A stretch of 64,000 nt of DNA. Origin: Kribbella steppae. GTDB taxonomy: Bacteria; Actinomycetota; Actinomycetes; Propionibacteriales; Kribbellaceae. Location of the stretch: assembly GCF_004342025.1 (NCBI RefSeq), contig NZ_SLWN01000018.1, forward strand, positions 1-64,000, in the 5' to 3' direction. Position numbers and translations under genes: made by a program. Positions 44,602 to 52,989 of this stretch are shown one piece after another (within the stretch, counting starts at the first letter, position 1; each line of letters starts with the position of its first letter). Below the pieces are notes generated by a model. It was given only the letters and a program-made list of their open reading frames with translations. It was not told where the DNA came from and ran no database searches.

Positions 44602-44619
44602 CTGAAACAATTGTTTCAG
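44602..44619. repeat. 18-bp perfect palindrome
   Basis: ctgaaacaattgtttcag is its own reverse complement. Such AT-centred palindromes are common operators of TetR-like repressors or ends of mobile elements; no regulator gene lies next to it. Confidence 0.55.
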
Positions 44620-45197
44620 GTCATCAGGTGGCGCGGTGTTCGCGTCGCCTGTTTGTTGTCTGCGGTGGCGGATCGGGATGGTTGCTCGGAGCAGAGCCGT
44701 CACCAGTACGGCTGCGCCGGGGTCGGCCGCCTCGCGGAGTACCGGCGGTAGCGCCTCGCGGGCGGCTCTTCGATTCAGTCATGGGGTTGTCCAAGATCCT
44801 CCTCGAACGCGAGGGAGCGGCGACCGTTCAAGTCCAGAATGACGGACCCGCTGACGGTCAGCCCGCAGATTGGATCAGAGTCGCCAAGTGGCTACCACCC
44901 TCCCCCGGCTCGTCGACAAGCCCGGCATCGGCCGTCTGGTGCAGCCCATCGGACCCGACGCTGAGGCACCGTTCCAGACCCACAAGCCTGGGCGGTCGTG
45001 GCCTTCACCCGTCAGCGCAGGCTGGTTGCTGGCACAGCCCGTGCACCGCGTCTCACTGTCGTAACCGAAGGCAACGTCGATGCCGGCCGTCTGATGTGCC
45101 CTCAGAGCTCGAAGTTGATGGGGCGATGCGAACTGTGGACGGCTGGGACGGTCATGAGCAGACTCGGGAGAAGGGAGTGCACTACCAGGGAGGGCAC

Positions 45198-46298
45198 ATG
45201 TTCCGGCGCACGATGATCATCGGTACAGCACTGAGCACCGGGTTGGGTCTCGCCGTCCTGCCGGCCACGCCGGCGGTCAGCCAGGACTCACCGTGGCGGG
45301 TGGTCGCATCGGGGCTCGACAGCCCTCGCGGCCTGGCGTTCGGCCCGAACGGCACCCTGTATGTCGCCGAGGCGGGCGTGGGCGGCACCAGCCCATGCCT
45401 CCCACACCCCCTCGGACAGATCTGCTACGGCGCCACCGGCGCGGTCACCGAGGTGAAGCGAGGCCATCAGAATCGGGTCCTCACCGGACTCCCGTCATTC
45501 GCTTTGCAGGGGACGCCCGAGGTCTTCGGACCGTCTGACGTGGCACCAAATGGAAGCGGCAACCTGTACGTGACGCTAGGCCTCGGCGCCGACCCGGCCA
45601 TCCGCACGGCACTGCCTCCGGAGGGTCGGACGGCCGCGACCCTGGTCCGTGCCAAGCCGTCGAAGGGGACGTTCCGGCTGGTGGCCGACATCGGCGGGTT
45701 CGAGCTGTCGGACAATCCGGACGGCGGACTCCCCGACAGCAACCCGCAGGGTCTGCTCTCCACTGCAGGAGGCCAGGTGGTCGCGGACGCCGGCGGCAAC
45801 TCCCTCCTGGGCGTGCGCCAACCCGGACGTATCTCAACCCTCGCGGTGTTCCCACCGCGACTGGTACCCAACCCGTTCGGTGGCCCAGACATCCCGATGC
45901 AGGCCGTGCCGACGACAGTGACCCGGGGTCCGGACGGCGCGCTGTACGTCGGTCAGCTAACCGGGTTCCCCTTCCCGGTCGGCGGCGCGAACGTCTACCG
46001 GGTCGAGCCGGGCGGACAACCCGAGGTGGTCGCCAGCGGGTTCACGAACATCATCGACATCGCCTTCGGTCCCGACCACTCGCTCTACGTGCTCGAGATC
46101 GCCCACAACGGCCTGCTGTCCGGTGACACGACGGGTGCACTGATCCGCCTGGCCAAGGACGGCTCGCGCACGGTCATCGCCAGCGAAGGTCTCACGATGC
46201 CGACAGGGCTGGCGCTCCGGGACGGCAAGGCCTACGTCTCGAACTGCGGCGTCTGCGCCGACATCGGCGAGGTCATCGCGATCCCACTGCCCGGCTAG
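45198..46298 (+). CDS. Secreted ScyD/ScyE family protein (beta-propeller)
   Basis: A 366-residue exported protein. The signal peptide is MFRRTMIIGTALSTGLGLAV with a cleavage site after about PATPAVSQ. The mature part is a six-bladed propeller of the ScyD/ScyE family: VVASGLDSPRGLAFGPNGTL with YVAEAGVGG, VTRGPDGALYVGQLTGFPFP, IIDIAFGPDHSLYVLEI and MPTGLALRDGKAYVSNCGV. In cyanobacteria the relatives sit in scytonemin clusters; in actinobacteria the role is unknown. AGGGAGG precedes the ATG. It is monocistronic. Confidence 0.88.
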   Translation: MFRRTMIIGTALSTGLGLAVLPATPAVSQDSPWRVVASGLDSPRGLAFGPNGTLYVAEAGVGGTSPCLPHPLGQICYGATGAVTEVKRGHQNRVLTGLPSFALQGTPEVFGPSDVAPNGSGNLYVTLGLGADPAIRTALPPEGRTAATLVRAKPSKGTFRLVADIGGFELSDNPDGGLPDSNPQGLLSTAGGQVVADAGGNSLLGVRQPGRISTLAVFPPRLVPNPFGGPDIPMQAVPTTVTRGPDGALYVGQLTGFPFPVGGANVYRVEPGGQPEVVASGFTNIIDIAFGPDHSLYVLEIAHNGLLSGDTTGALIRLAKDGSRTVIASEGLTMPTGLALRDGKAYVSNCGVCADIGEVIAIPLPG

Positions 46299-46539
46299 GC
46301 AAGGCGGTAACGCTAGCTCCCGAAACTGCGTGCTAGCGCGGGGTCTCATCCTGCGCCGGATGCCGCTCCACCATGCTCGCTGTCAGAGCAGGGCTGGCAC
46401 GCCACGTCACATTTCGACGGGCTGCGTCGTCATACGGGTGAGATCAAACACCAGCCCGGCACCGTGGCGTGCGGCAGCACCCCGGAGGAGGTGAATCCGA
46501 TGCACCACGTCCTGGTTCTGCCAAGGCCGATCCGAACGA

Positions 46540-46956
46540 TCAGGCGCAGGCGCCCGAGAGCAACTGTGTGAGCAGTAGTACGGACGGTTCCAGGGCGTCG
46601 ACGTTGTGACGCTGCGGCGGCACCGCCACCAGGTCACCTGGGCCCAGCTCTACCTGTGCGTCACCGGCGCGACCCAGGACCTGACCCTGCAGTTGCTCGA
46701 CGGTCAGTCGGTCGGTCGGGTCTTTGGCGAGCGATCGGGCGCAGGTGGCCGGGGCCACCGCGACCAGTGTGCTGAACGGGTCGCCCGCGCCGATTGGTGA
46801 CGTTCCCTCGACAGCCGCGAACAATGTCGCGTCCAGCGAGAATAGATCGGACGCCGTGGCCGGCCGCGCCACACTGTGGATGCCCCGGGTCGCCCCACCG
46901 GTCCCCACGAACCGCATCCTTAGGGCATTGCCGGCGATGGTCCGGGCGGTTGGCAT
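46540..46956 (-). CDS. Cupin-like protein lacking most metal ligands
   Basis: A 138-residue protein whose C-terminal half fits a small cupin: LTVEQLQGQVLGRAGDAQVE with LGPGDLVAVPPQRHNVDALE and PSVLLLTQLL. In related cupins the turn before this carries HxH ligands; here it reads CARSLAKDPTD, so the metal site is probably lost. The N-terminal half (TARTIAGNALRM...) matches the usual opening of these proteins loosely. It diverges from the HAD gene across 64 nt, so they may share a control region. Start codon uncertain (46956 or 46917). Confidence 0.6.
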   Translation of the reverse strand: MPTARTIAGNALRMRFVGTGGATRGIHSVARPATASDLFSLDATLFAAVEGTSPIGAGDPFSTLVAVAPATCARSLAKDPTDRLTVEQLQGQVLGRAGDAQVELGPGDLVAVPPQRHNVDALEPSVLLLTQLLSGACA

Positions 46957-47020
46957 TTCCTCTCGTGGCCAGCAGGCTTGGACAAGCGAGCGATCGGCTT
47001 CGACCGCCCCAGGGAGTGCA

Positions 47021-47695
47021 ATGGCGGATCCCGAGATACAGGCAGTGGTCTTCGACCTTGACGGTGTTTTGGTGGACTCCGAGCAGCAGTGGGACGAGGT
47101 CCGTCGCGGAGTCGCCGCCGAAGCCGGCCGCCCCTGGCCCGTTGGCGCGACCCGTGCATTGCAGGGTATGAGCACGCCAGAGTGGTCGGACTACCTTACG
47201 GCGGTGATCGATGTACCTGGCCGGCCGCAGGACGTGGCGGCCGAAGTCATCGACCGCATGGCGAGCCGATACCGGCTACGGCTGCCGCTGCTGCCTGGCG
47301 CCATCGAGGTCGTGCGACGACTCGCGAGCCACTGGCCGCTGGGACTGGCGTCGTCGTCACCGCGACAGCTGATCGACGCGGTCCTCGACTCTGCGAACTT
47401 GGCAAGCAAGTTCCGTGTCAGCGTGTCCACCGAGGAGGTCCAGGCCGGCAAGCCGTCACCCGCGGTCTACGAGGAGGTGGTGCGGCAGTTGACTGTTGAG
47501 GCGCGGCAGGCGGTTGCGATCGAGGACTCGAGCAACGGACTGCGGTCGGCTGCCCGGGCGGGTTTGCGCGTCATCGCAGTTCCCAACAAGGCCTTTCTGC
47601 CCGACAAGGACGCCCTCGGCCTCGCATCCGTTGTCGTGCACTCACTTGATGACATAACCGCTTCACTGGTGACGTCGCTGGCTGAGCGAGGCTAG
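47021..47695 (+). CDS. HAD-superfamily hydrolase, beta-phosphoglucomutase-like
   Basis: A 224-residue HAD subfamily IA phosphatase or mutase. Motif I is VVFDLDGVLVDSE with both catalytic Asp; motif II is LGLASSSPRQLIDAVL; motif III has Lys in VQAGKPSPAVY; motif IV is AIEDSSNGLRSAARAGLRV. The cap domain lies at residues about 18-85. Likely substrates are sugar phosphates or glycerol phosphate. AGGGAG precedes the ATG. Its stop overlaps the end of the broken SDR gene on the other strand by 4 bases. Confidence 0.9.
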   Translation: MADPEIQAVVFDLDGVLVDSEQQWDEVRRGVAAEAGRPWPVGATRALQGMSTPEWSDYLTAVIDVPGRPQDVAAEVIDRMASRYRLRLPLLPGAIEVVRRLASHWPLGLASSSPRQLIDAVLDSANLASKFRVSVSTEEVQAGKPSPAVYEEVVRQLTVEARQAVAIEDSSNGLRSAARAGLRVIAVPNKAFLPDKDALGLASVVVHSLDDITASLVTSLAERG

Positions 47696-48149
47696 CGTCC
47701 CGGTTCCGCAGGCAATCTGTCCGGGTCGTGCGCCTCCAGCGTCATCAGCCGTCGCGGATGGGTCCTGCTTGCGAGCAGGTCCTGCCACTGTTCCCAGGTC
47801 TTTCCCGACGCCTTTGCGCGAGGCTCGTCGGCGTCCTTGATCGTGCGTGTCTCCGGCATGCCCTGTGGACGCAGACCCACCACACGGATGCGCTGGGGTG
47901 CGAGCTGAGCGGACAGTGACGAGTGAGTGCCTCCTTGGCCGCCTGCGCCGGACCGTCACCAGCCACCAAGGGGATTCCCGTCCGCGAGTGGAGCGCGGTG
48001 ACGGTCATGATCACCCCGGACTTGTTCGGAATCATGAACCGGCCCGCGAGCCGTGCTGTCAGGAAGTACGTCGTGACGTACGTCGTGACCGCCACGGAGA
48101 ACTGCTTGGCATCCAGCTCGGCCAAGGGAACACCCACGATCCCCGCATT
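47692..48149 (-). pseudogene. Short-chain dehydrogenase fragment, 5'-truncated and frameshifted
   Basis: Similarity to an SDR starts abruptly at NAGIVGVPLAELDAKQF, inside the NNAG motif, so the Rossmann TGxxxGxG part (about 80 residues) is missing. It continues through FMIPNKSGVIMTVTALHSRT and GDGPAQAAKEALTRH, then changes frame near 47912; in the new frame AQLAPQRIRVVGLRPQGMPE and WEQWQDLLASRTHPRRLMTL complete a normal SDR C terminus to a stop at 47692. The active-site Tyr/Lys region reads AGDGPAQAAKEA, with no YxxxK. The truncated end abuts the YbhN-like gene at 48169. A dead gene. Confidence 0.8.
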
Positions 48150-48168
48150 CGGGCGCTTTGGGCTGCGC

Positions 48169-49203
48169 TCATTCAGAGCGGGTGAGGTTGATCCGCCAAC
48201 CTGCCCACGCGAGCGCACCGACTGGAATGGGCAGCCAGAAGGACACGAGCCGATAGAGCAGCGTGCCGATCGCGGCCGTGGCGGCGCTGATCCCGATGAG
48301 CACGAGCAGGGTCGTGAGTCCGGACTCGACGAAGCCCAGACCACCTGGAGTGAGCGGCACGATCGCGAGGGCCTGGGCCACGACGTAGGCCAGCAGCACC
48401 TCCGACGGGCGGGCGTGCGCGTCGAAGGCGGCGAGCGCAGCAACCAGCGCGGCGTAGTCGAACATCCGGTTCGCTGCGGCAGCGAAGACGGCACGCCACC
48501 AGCGGCCTGCGAAGGCGCTGGCGACGCGGTCGCGCTGCGCGACCAACGAGGCAGCGACCGAGTCGGCAGAGATGCTCCGCCTGACGAGGTGTCCGACGTG
48601 TCCACTGATACGCCCAGCGGCGACCACGAAGCCGGTCCAGGTGAGTGCGGTCACACCAACACCCACGATGACCACTGCAATGATCAGCGAGACCAGGAGG
48701 CCGAGTTGGAGCTGCCGGGCCGGCGGCGGACCGATGATGAGGGCCGGCACGGTGATGACGGGAAGCAGCAGGAGGACCGCGGTCGTCAACAGGCCGACCG
48801 CGGCGAGGGACGAGGCCACCACCGGTGCGGGTTGGCCGTCCCGGATTAGCACACGTGCTTGGACGACACCGCCGGTGGCCGGACCCCCCGGCACGACCTT
48901 GCTGGCCGCGTTGCCGGCCAGCTGCGCCGAGGCCACAGAGCCCCAGTGGGGCGGAGGTCCGCCGGCGGCCTCGTCAGCGGGGGCAAGCGCCAGCCGCGTC
49001 AGCCACCACAGCGACACCAGGCTGCACGTCTCCAGCGCCACCAGGACCAGAAACCACCACGGCTTGACATCTCGCAGCCCCGGCCAGGAGCCGAAGACGG
49101 ACAGCAGGCTCGGCGCGACGACGTACAGGCCGATCCCTGTCAGCGCCAGACCGACAGCGCGTCCACCCCACCGTCGTACGAGCGCCCTGTCCCACCGCTG
49201 CAT
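48169..49203 (-). CDS. YbhN/lysylphosphatidylglycerol synthase TM-like membrane protein
   Basis: A 344-residue protein with about eight membrane helices in the UPF0104/LPG synthase transmembrane family: GLALTGIGLYVVAPSLLSVF, FLVLVALETCSLVSLWWLTR, SAQLAGNAASKVVPGGPATG (a conserved glycine-rich loop), and AQALAIVPLTPGGLGFVESG near the C terminus. No catalytic LPG synthase domain is attached. Members are thought to act in lipid or polyprenyl glycolipid movement. The ATG at 49203 follows GGAGAG; an ATG 51 nt upstream is an alternative. Confidence 0.85.
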   Translation of the reverse strand: MQRWDRALVRRWGGRAVGLALTGIGLYVVAPSLLSVFGSWPGLRDVKPWWFLVLVALETCSLVSLWWLTRLALAPADEAAGGPPPHWGSVASAQLAGNAASKVVPGGPATGGVVQARVLIRDGQPAPVVASSLAAVGLLTTAVLLLLPVITVPALIIGPPPARQLQLGLLVSLIIAVVIVGVGVTALTWTGFVVAAGRISGHVGHLVRRSISADSVAASLVAQRDRVASAFAGRWWRAVFAAAANRMFDYAALVAALAAFDAHARPSEVLLAYVVAQALAIVPLTPGGLGFVESGLTTLLVLIGISAATAAIGTLLYRLVSFWLPIPVGALAWAGWRINLTRSE

Positions 49204-49512
49204 GGCTCTCCGCCCGTCGGTCCGGCTACCCGACACGGAGGTCGGCGCGGCCATATCCGTGCCACTAGAGCATAGCTGTCGCGCGATCGTCGGAGTCGAT
49301 GACGGCGCGGAAGGAGAGCCAGAGCCCCCTGCGTCCAGCCCGACCAAACCGTGCCTCCAACCCGCCGGCGCGGCCAGAGGTCCATCGGCACCTGGGCCTG
49401 AGCGAACGGCACCGGTCCGGGTATGTCCCTCGCGGCCTGCACGACGAGCTTCGACTGGTGGCCCGCAGCGGAACGGCGACCTGGGGCCATGGCGGCAAAG
49501 ATCAGCAGGATG

Positions 49513-49809
49513 CTACTTGACCGCGATGACGTCGATTGTTCGGATTTCGGGGTCGGCGGCGAGCAGGTCGGCGCCGACCTGTCCGAGGGCGACCGGGATC
49601 GCCCCGTTGAGGTGAGCCTGCCGGCCGTCCTCGTCGGCGAACGTGTCGAAGATCCCGAACGTCGTCGGCCCGAGGCGGAACGCGTACCAGGTGACTGTCC
49701 CCTCCTCGGCGGCCGCGAGCTCCCGCCCCTGCTCGAGGAACGCGCGCAGTTCCTCTTCCTTGCCCGGCTTGGCCTCCAACGTCGCCAGCAGTCCCCGGTC
49801 GATGCTCAT
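49513..49809 (-). CDS. Antibiotic biosynthesis monooxygenase (ABM) family protein
   Basis: A 98-residue ferredoxin-like ABM domain: GLLATLEAKPGKEEELRAFL, EEGTVTWYAFRLGPTTFGIF, FADEDGRQAHLNGAIPVAL. Such proteins are cofactor-free monooxygenases, heme-degrading or signalling relatives. The ATG at 49809 lies 11 nt after GAGAGG. Between it and the MMPL2 gene end (50043) a minus-strand stretch encodes a start-less tail, GPGHVSKIMRSDGPGTRLHL and IISNGTVVT (stop at 49897), probably a gene remnant. Confidence 0.85.
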   Translation of the reverse strand: MSIDRGLLATLEAKPGKEEELRAFLEQGRELAAAEEGTVTWYAFRLGPTTFGIFDTFADEDGRQAHLNGAIPVALGQVGADLLAADPEIRTIDVIAVK

Positions 49810-50042
49810 CTCGGTGGTCCTCTCGTGAGTTCCCTCCACCGACCGTACTGCGCTTCGCCGGTGAGGTCCCGAGCCATCACCCTGATGGATTCGTCCTCAG
49901 GTCACGACGGTGCCGTTGGAGATGATCAGGTGGAGGCGTGTGCCGGGGCCGTCGCTGCGCATGATCTTGGAGACATGGCCCGGTCCGGAGATGCGATCAG
50001 ATTCCGCGACGGTCGTGCGACCGCGAAACCGTGACCGTCAAG

Positions 50043-52244
50043 TCAGTGGCTTCCGCCGGGCATCGGCTCGCGCGCAGCCTTCGGTGGCGGCTGGGTGCCC
50101 TCGACGCGCACGTCGGGGAGCCAGGTCAGCCAGGACGGCAGGTACCAGTTGCGCTCGCCGAGCAGCTTCATCGTTGCCGGAACAAGAACGGAGCGGACTA
50201 TCGTCGCGTCGATCAGCAGCGCGACAGCGATGCCGAAGCCCATTTGCTGGAAGGCGATGGTGTCGCCCATCGCGAAGCCCCAGAAGACGGCGATGATGAT
50301 GAGCGCGGCGCCGGTGATGAGGCGGGCCGTCGAGCCGATGCCGAAGGCGATGGCGGCGTCCGTGTCGCCCGTCGCCGTGTAGCGCTCACGGATGCGGCTG
50401 AGCAGAAAGACTTGGTAGTCCATCGAGAGTCCGAAGAGAACGGCGAACAAGAAGAGCGGAACCCAGGCGTCGATCGTCTCGGCCTCGCTCAGCCCGAGGA
50501 TCTCGTTGCCGACGCCTTCTTGGAAGACGAGCACGAGCAGCCCGTAGGCCGCTCCGACCGAGAGCAGATTCATGGCGATCGCGGTCGCCGGAACGACGAT
50601 CGAGCGGAACGCGAGCGTAAGCAAGACGAAGCTGAGTCCGAGCACGAAGAGGAGCACCAGGGGAAGCCAGAAGTTGACGGTGTCCTGGTAATCGAGTTCC
50701 TCGGCGGTGTCGCCGCCGACGTACACCTCGGCGTCAACACCAGCGAACGCGCTGGGGACGACCTCGTCGCGTAGCCCGCGGACGGCGTCGATCGCACGCT
50801 CGCTGTCTGGATTGGCCGCGATCGGAACCGTGACGCGGGCGACCGTGCCCGCCTCATTCGCTTCGACGACCGGTTCCCCGAAGATCGGGCGGCGCGCGAG
50901 TTCCTGCTTGAGCCGAGCCACAGCGCCCTCGGTGGCGGGCCCGCGGACGTCTCCGACGACCGCGATGTCGACCGGCTCGGTCGACTCCTTCGGAAACTCC
51001 TCGCGGAGGAGGAGATAGCCCTGCTTCGACTCGAAGCGGTCGGGAAGCGTCGCCGCCCCCGACGTACCTGTGTCGAGCGCGAGCACTGGGGCCGCCAGCG
51101 CGAGCAACAGTCCGGCGCCGAGCACGAGGCTGGCGGCAGGGTGGCGCATGACCCGGTCGACGATCGCGGCCCAGAAGCGGCCCTCCCGGCCCGCCTGCTC
51201 AGCTGCTCGTCCGAAGAAGGGGATGCGCAGCGCATTCACCCGGTCGCCGAGCAGTGCGAGAACCGCGGGGAGGAGCGTCAGCGCGGCGATCACGGAGACG
51301 ATCCCGACCAGAATCGCGCCGGCGGCGAGGCTGCGGAAGATCGTGCTCGGAACCAGCAGGAGCCCGAGCATCGCGAGCACGAAGGCGATCCCGCTGAAGA
51401 GGACGGCACGGCCGGCGGTGCCGCCCGCAGTGGCGATGGCCTCGAGCTTCGACTGCTCCCGCAGCCGCTCCTCCCGATAGCGAGAGAGGGTGAAGAGCGA
51501 GTAATCGATTCCGAGGGCGAGGCCCATGCCGATCAGCATGTTCTGGGTGAAGACCGAGAGGTCGTATGCCTGCGCCAGGAGTGCGACGAGCGCGAGGGCG
51601 ACCACGATCGAGGCGAGCGCGACCATGACCGGAACAAGGCCCGCGACGACCGCGCCGAAGACGAGCAGCAGGACGACCAGGGCGAGTGGAGCGCCGAAGA
51701 AGAGCTCGCCCTTCTTCAGATCCTCCAGCGAGGCGGCGTCCTCATCGGCGTCCGCCGTCCTGCTGCCGGTCACCGCCGCGCGGTAGCCAGGCTCGTCATC
51801 GAGGCGCTGAACCGCATCGACCACATCGTCCACGTCGTCCTCCCCGTCGCGGCCAAGTGCGACCTGGAGCACTGTCGAGTCGCCGTCCTGCGACACGAGG
51901 CGCCGGTCCTCGCCGTAGGTGACGACGCGGTCCGCCCCGGCCGCCCGCAGCTCATCCGCGAGTGCGACGACTCGCGCGCGCGGAGCAGCCGCTTCGACCT
52001 TGCCGTCCTCGGCCCTCACCACGACGACCTCGCTGATCGCCTCCCCGCTCGCAACCTCGCGGGGAAAGCCCTCGGCGAGGACCCGGTCGGCCTCCTTGGA
52101 TTCGGTCGTCCTCGTGATCTCGGTCTCGCCCTCGAACGCGAGGAGCGTCGCCACCAGCCCGAAGGCGCTGACAATGACGACGAGCCACAGCCCGACGACG
52201 AGCCACGGTCGGCGGCTGCACGCCCGCGCGAGTTTCTCGGTCAT
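50043..52244 (-). CDS. MMPL family RND transporter 2
   Basis: A 733-residue membrane protein with two repeats of loop plus helices. The opening RRPWLVVGLWLVVIVSAFGL helix is followed by a periplasmic loop and helices including IGMGLALGIDYSLFTLSRYR, whose GIDYS motif is the proton relay, matched in the second half by FLFAVLFGLSMDYQVFLLSR. Family members export lipids, siderophores or drugs. The ATG at 52244 is chosen because upstream residues are unlike the family. It lies 82 nt after the response regulator gene on the same strand and may be its target. Confidence 0.92.
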   Translation of the reverse strand: MTEKLARACSRRPWLVVGLWLVVIVSAFGLVATLLAFEGETEITRTTESKEADRVLAEGFPREVASGEAISEVVVVRAEDGKVEAAAPRARVVALADELRAAGADRVVTYGEDRRLVSQDGDSTVLQVALGRDGEDDVDDVVDAVQRLDDEPGYRAAVTGSRTADADEDAASLEDLKKGELFFGAPLALVVLLLVFGAVVAGLVPVMVALASIVVALALVALLAQAYDLSVFTQNMLIGMGLALGIDYSLFTLSRYREERLREQSKLEAIATAGGTAGRAVLFSGIAFVLAMLGLLLVPSTIFRSLAAGAILVGIVSVIAALTLLPAVLALLGDRVNALRIPFFGRAAEQAGREGRFWAAIVDRVMRHPAASLVLGAGLLLALAAPVLALDTGTSGAATLPDRFESKQGYLLLREEFPKESTEPVDIAVVGDVRGPATEGAVARLKQELARRPIFGEPVVEANEAGTVARVTVPIAANPDSERAIDAVRGLRDEVVPSAFAGVDAEVYVGGDTAEELDYQDTVNFWLPLVLLFVLGLSFVLLTLAFRSIVVPATAIAMNLLSVGAAYGLLVLVFQEGVGNEILGLSEAETIDAWVPLFLFAVLFGLSMDYQVFLLSRIRERYTATGDTDAAIAFGIGSTARLITGAALIIIAVFWGFAMGDTIAFQQMGFGIAVALLIDATIVRSVLVPATMKLLGERNWYLPSWLTWLPDVRVEGTQPPPKAAREPMPGGSH

Positions 52245-52326
52245 GCCGCCGACGCTAAGCACGCCGGTGCGGCGCCGCATCGCCCTGCGGGCTCGAACCG
52301 CGCTCCGACTACGGGTGGAGGCCGTC

Positions 52327-52989
52327 CTACGGTGTCCGGCCCGGAGTGACCACACCGTGGTCGTACGCGAACACGATCGCGGCAGCCCGGTCGCGCACAC
52401 CAAGCTTGGCGAAGATGCTGCCGATACGCGTCTTCACCGTCGCCTCGGCGATGTGCAGGGCGACGGCGATTTCGGCATTGGTGGCACCGCGCGCCATCAA
52501 CCGCAGGACATCGTGCTCGCGGTTGGTGAGCAGGTCGAGCCGCGCCGCGTCCCGCGCCGCCGGGGCAACGACCCGCCGGTACCGGTCGAGCAGCCGCGGC
52601 GCGACCGCCCGGTCGAACCAGGCCCCGCCGCCGGCGACCGCACGAACCGCCGCGATCAGATCCTCGGCGGACGAGGACTTGAGCACGAACCCAGCCGCAC
52701 CGGCCTCGATCGCCCCCCAGAGCACTTCGTCTTCACCGAAGGTCGTGAGCACCAGGACGACGAGGGGGTTCTCGGCGGCACACAATCGCTTCGTCGCAGC
52801 GATTCCGTCGAGGTCCGGCATCCGAATGTCCATCAGGACGACGTCCGGGTGCAAGCCGGGCAACTCCGCTACCGCCTGCCTGCCGTCGGCGCATTCGGCC
52901 ACGACCTCGAACCCGTCCGCAGGCGAGAGGATCCGCGCCAAGCCACCGCGTACGATCGCCTGATCGTCGACGAGAGCAACGCGGATCAT
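52327..52989 (-). CDS. NarL/LuxR-type response regulator
   Basis: A 220-residue response regulator. The receiver domain (1-120) has acidic pocket VALVDDQAIV, phosphorylated Asp in DVVLMDIRMPDLDG, and VLVLTTF and LKSSSAEDL. The C-terminal LuxR HTH is LDLLTNREHDVLRLMARGAT with NAEIAVALHIAEATVKTRIG. It overlaps the histidine kinase gene by 4 bases (ATGA), so they form a two-component system. The MMPL2 gene follows, suggesting it controls efflux. Confidence 0.93.
   Translation of the reverse strand: MIRVALVDDQAIVRGGLARILSPADGFEVVAECADGRQAVAELPGLHPDVVLMDIRMPDLDGIAATKRLCAAENPLVVLVLTTFGEDEVLWGAIEAGAAGFVLKSSSAEDLIAAVRAVAGGGAWFDRAVAPRLLDRYRRVVAPAARDAARLDLLTNREHDVLRLMARGATNAEIAVALHIAEATVKTRIGSIFAKLGVRDRAAAIVFAYDHGVVTPGRTP

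Larger units (their letters stand above)
44194..45197. other. Intergenic about 1 kb with a repeat and a palindrome
   Basis: Non-coding as far as I can tell: open frames are long only because of GC bias, including one that runs into the ScyD-like gene but lacks family sequence before its signal peptide. It contains the second copy of the dispersed repeat and an 18-bp perfect palindrome. It may be what is left of a mobile element. Confidence 0.45.

Noticed and set aside
44571..45197. Longer version of the ScyD-like protein starting at the repeat
   Set aside because: The sequence before the signal peptide is unlike any protein and lacks an RBS; AGGGAGG and the signal peptide fix the start at 45198.
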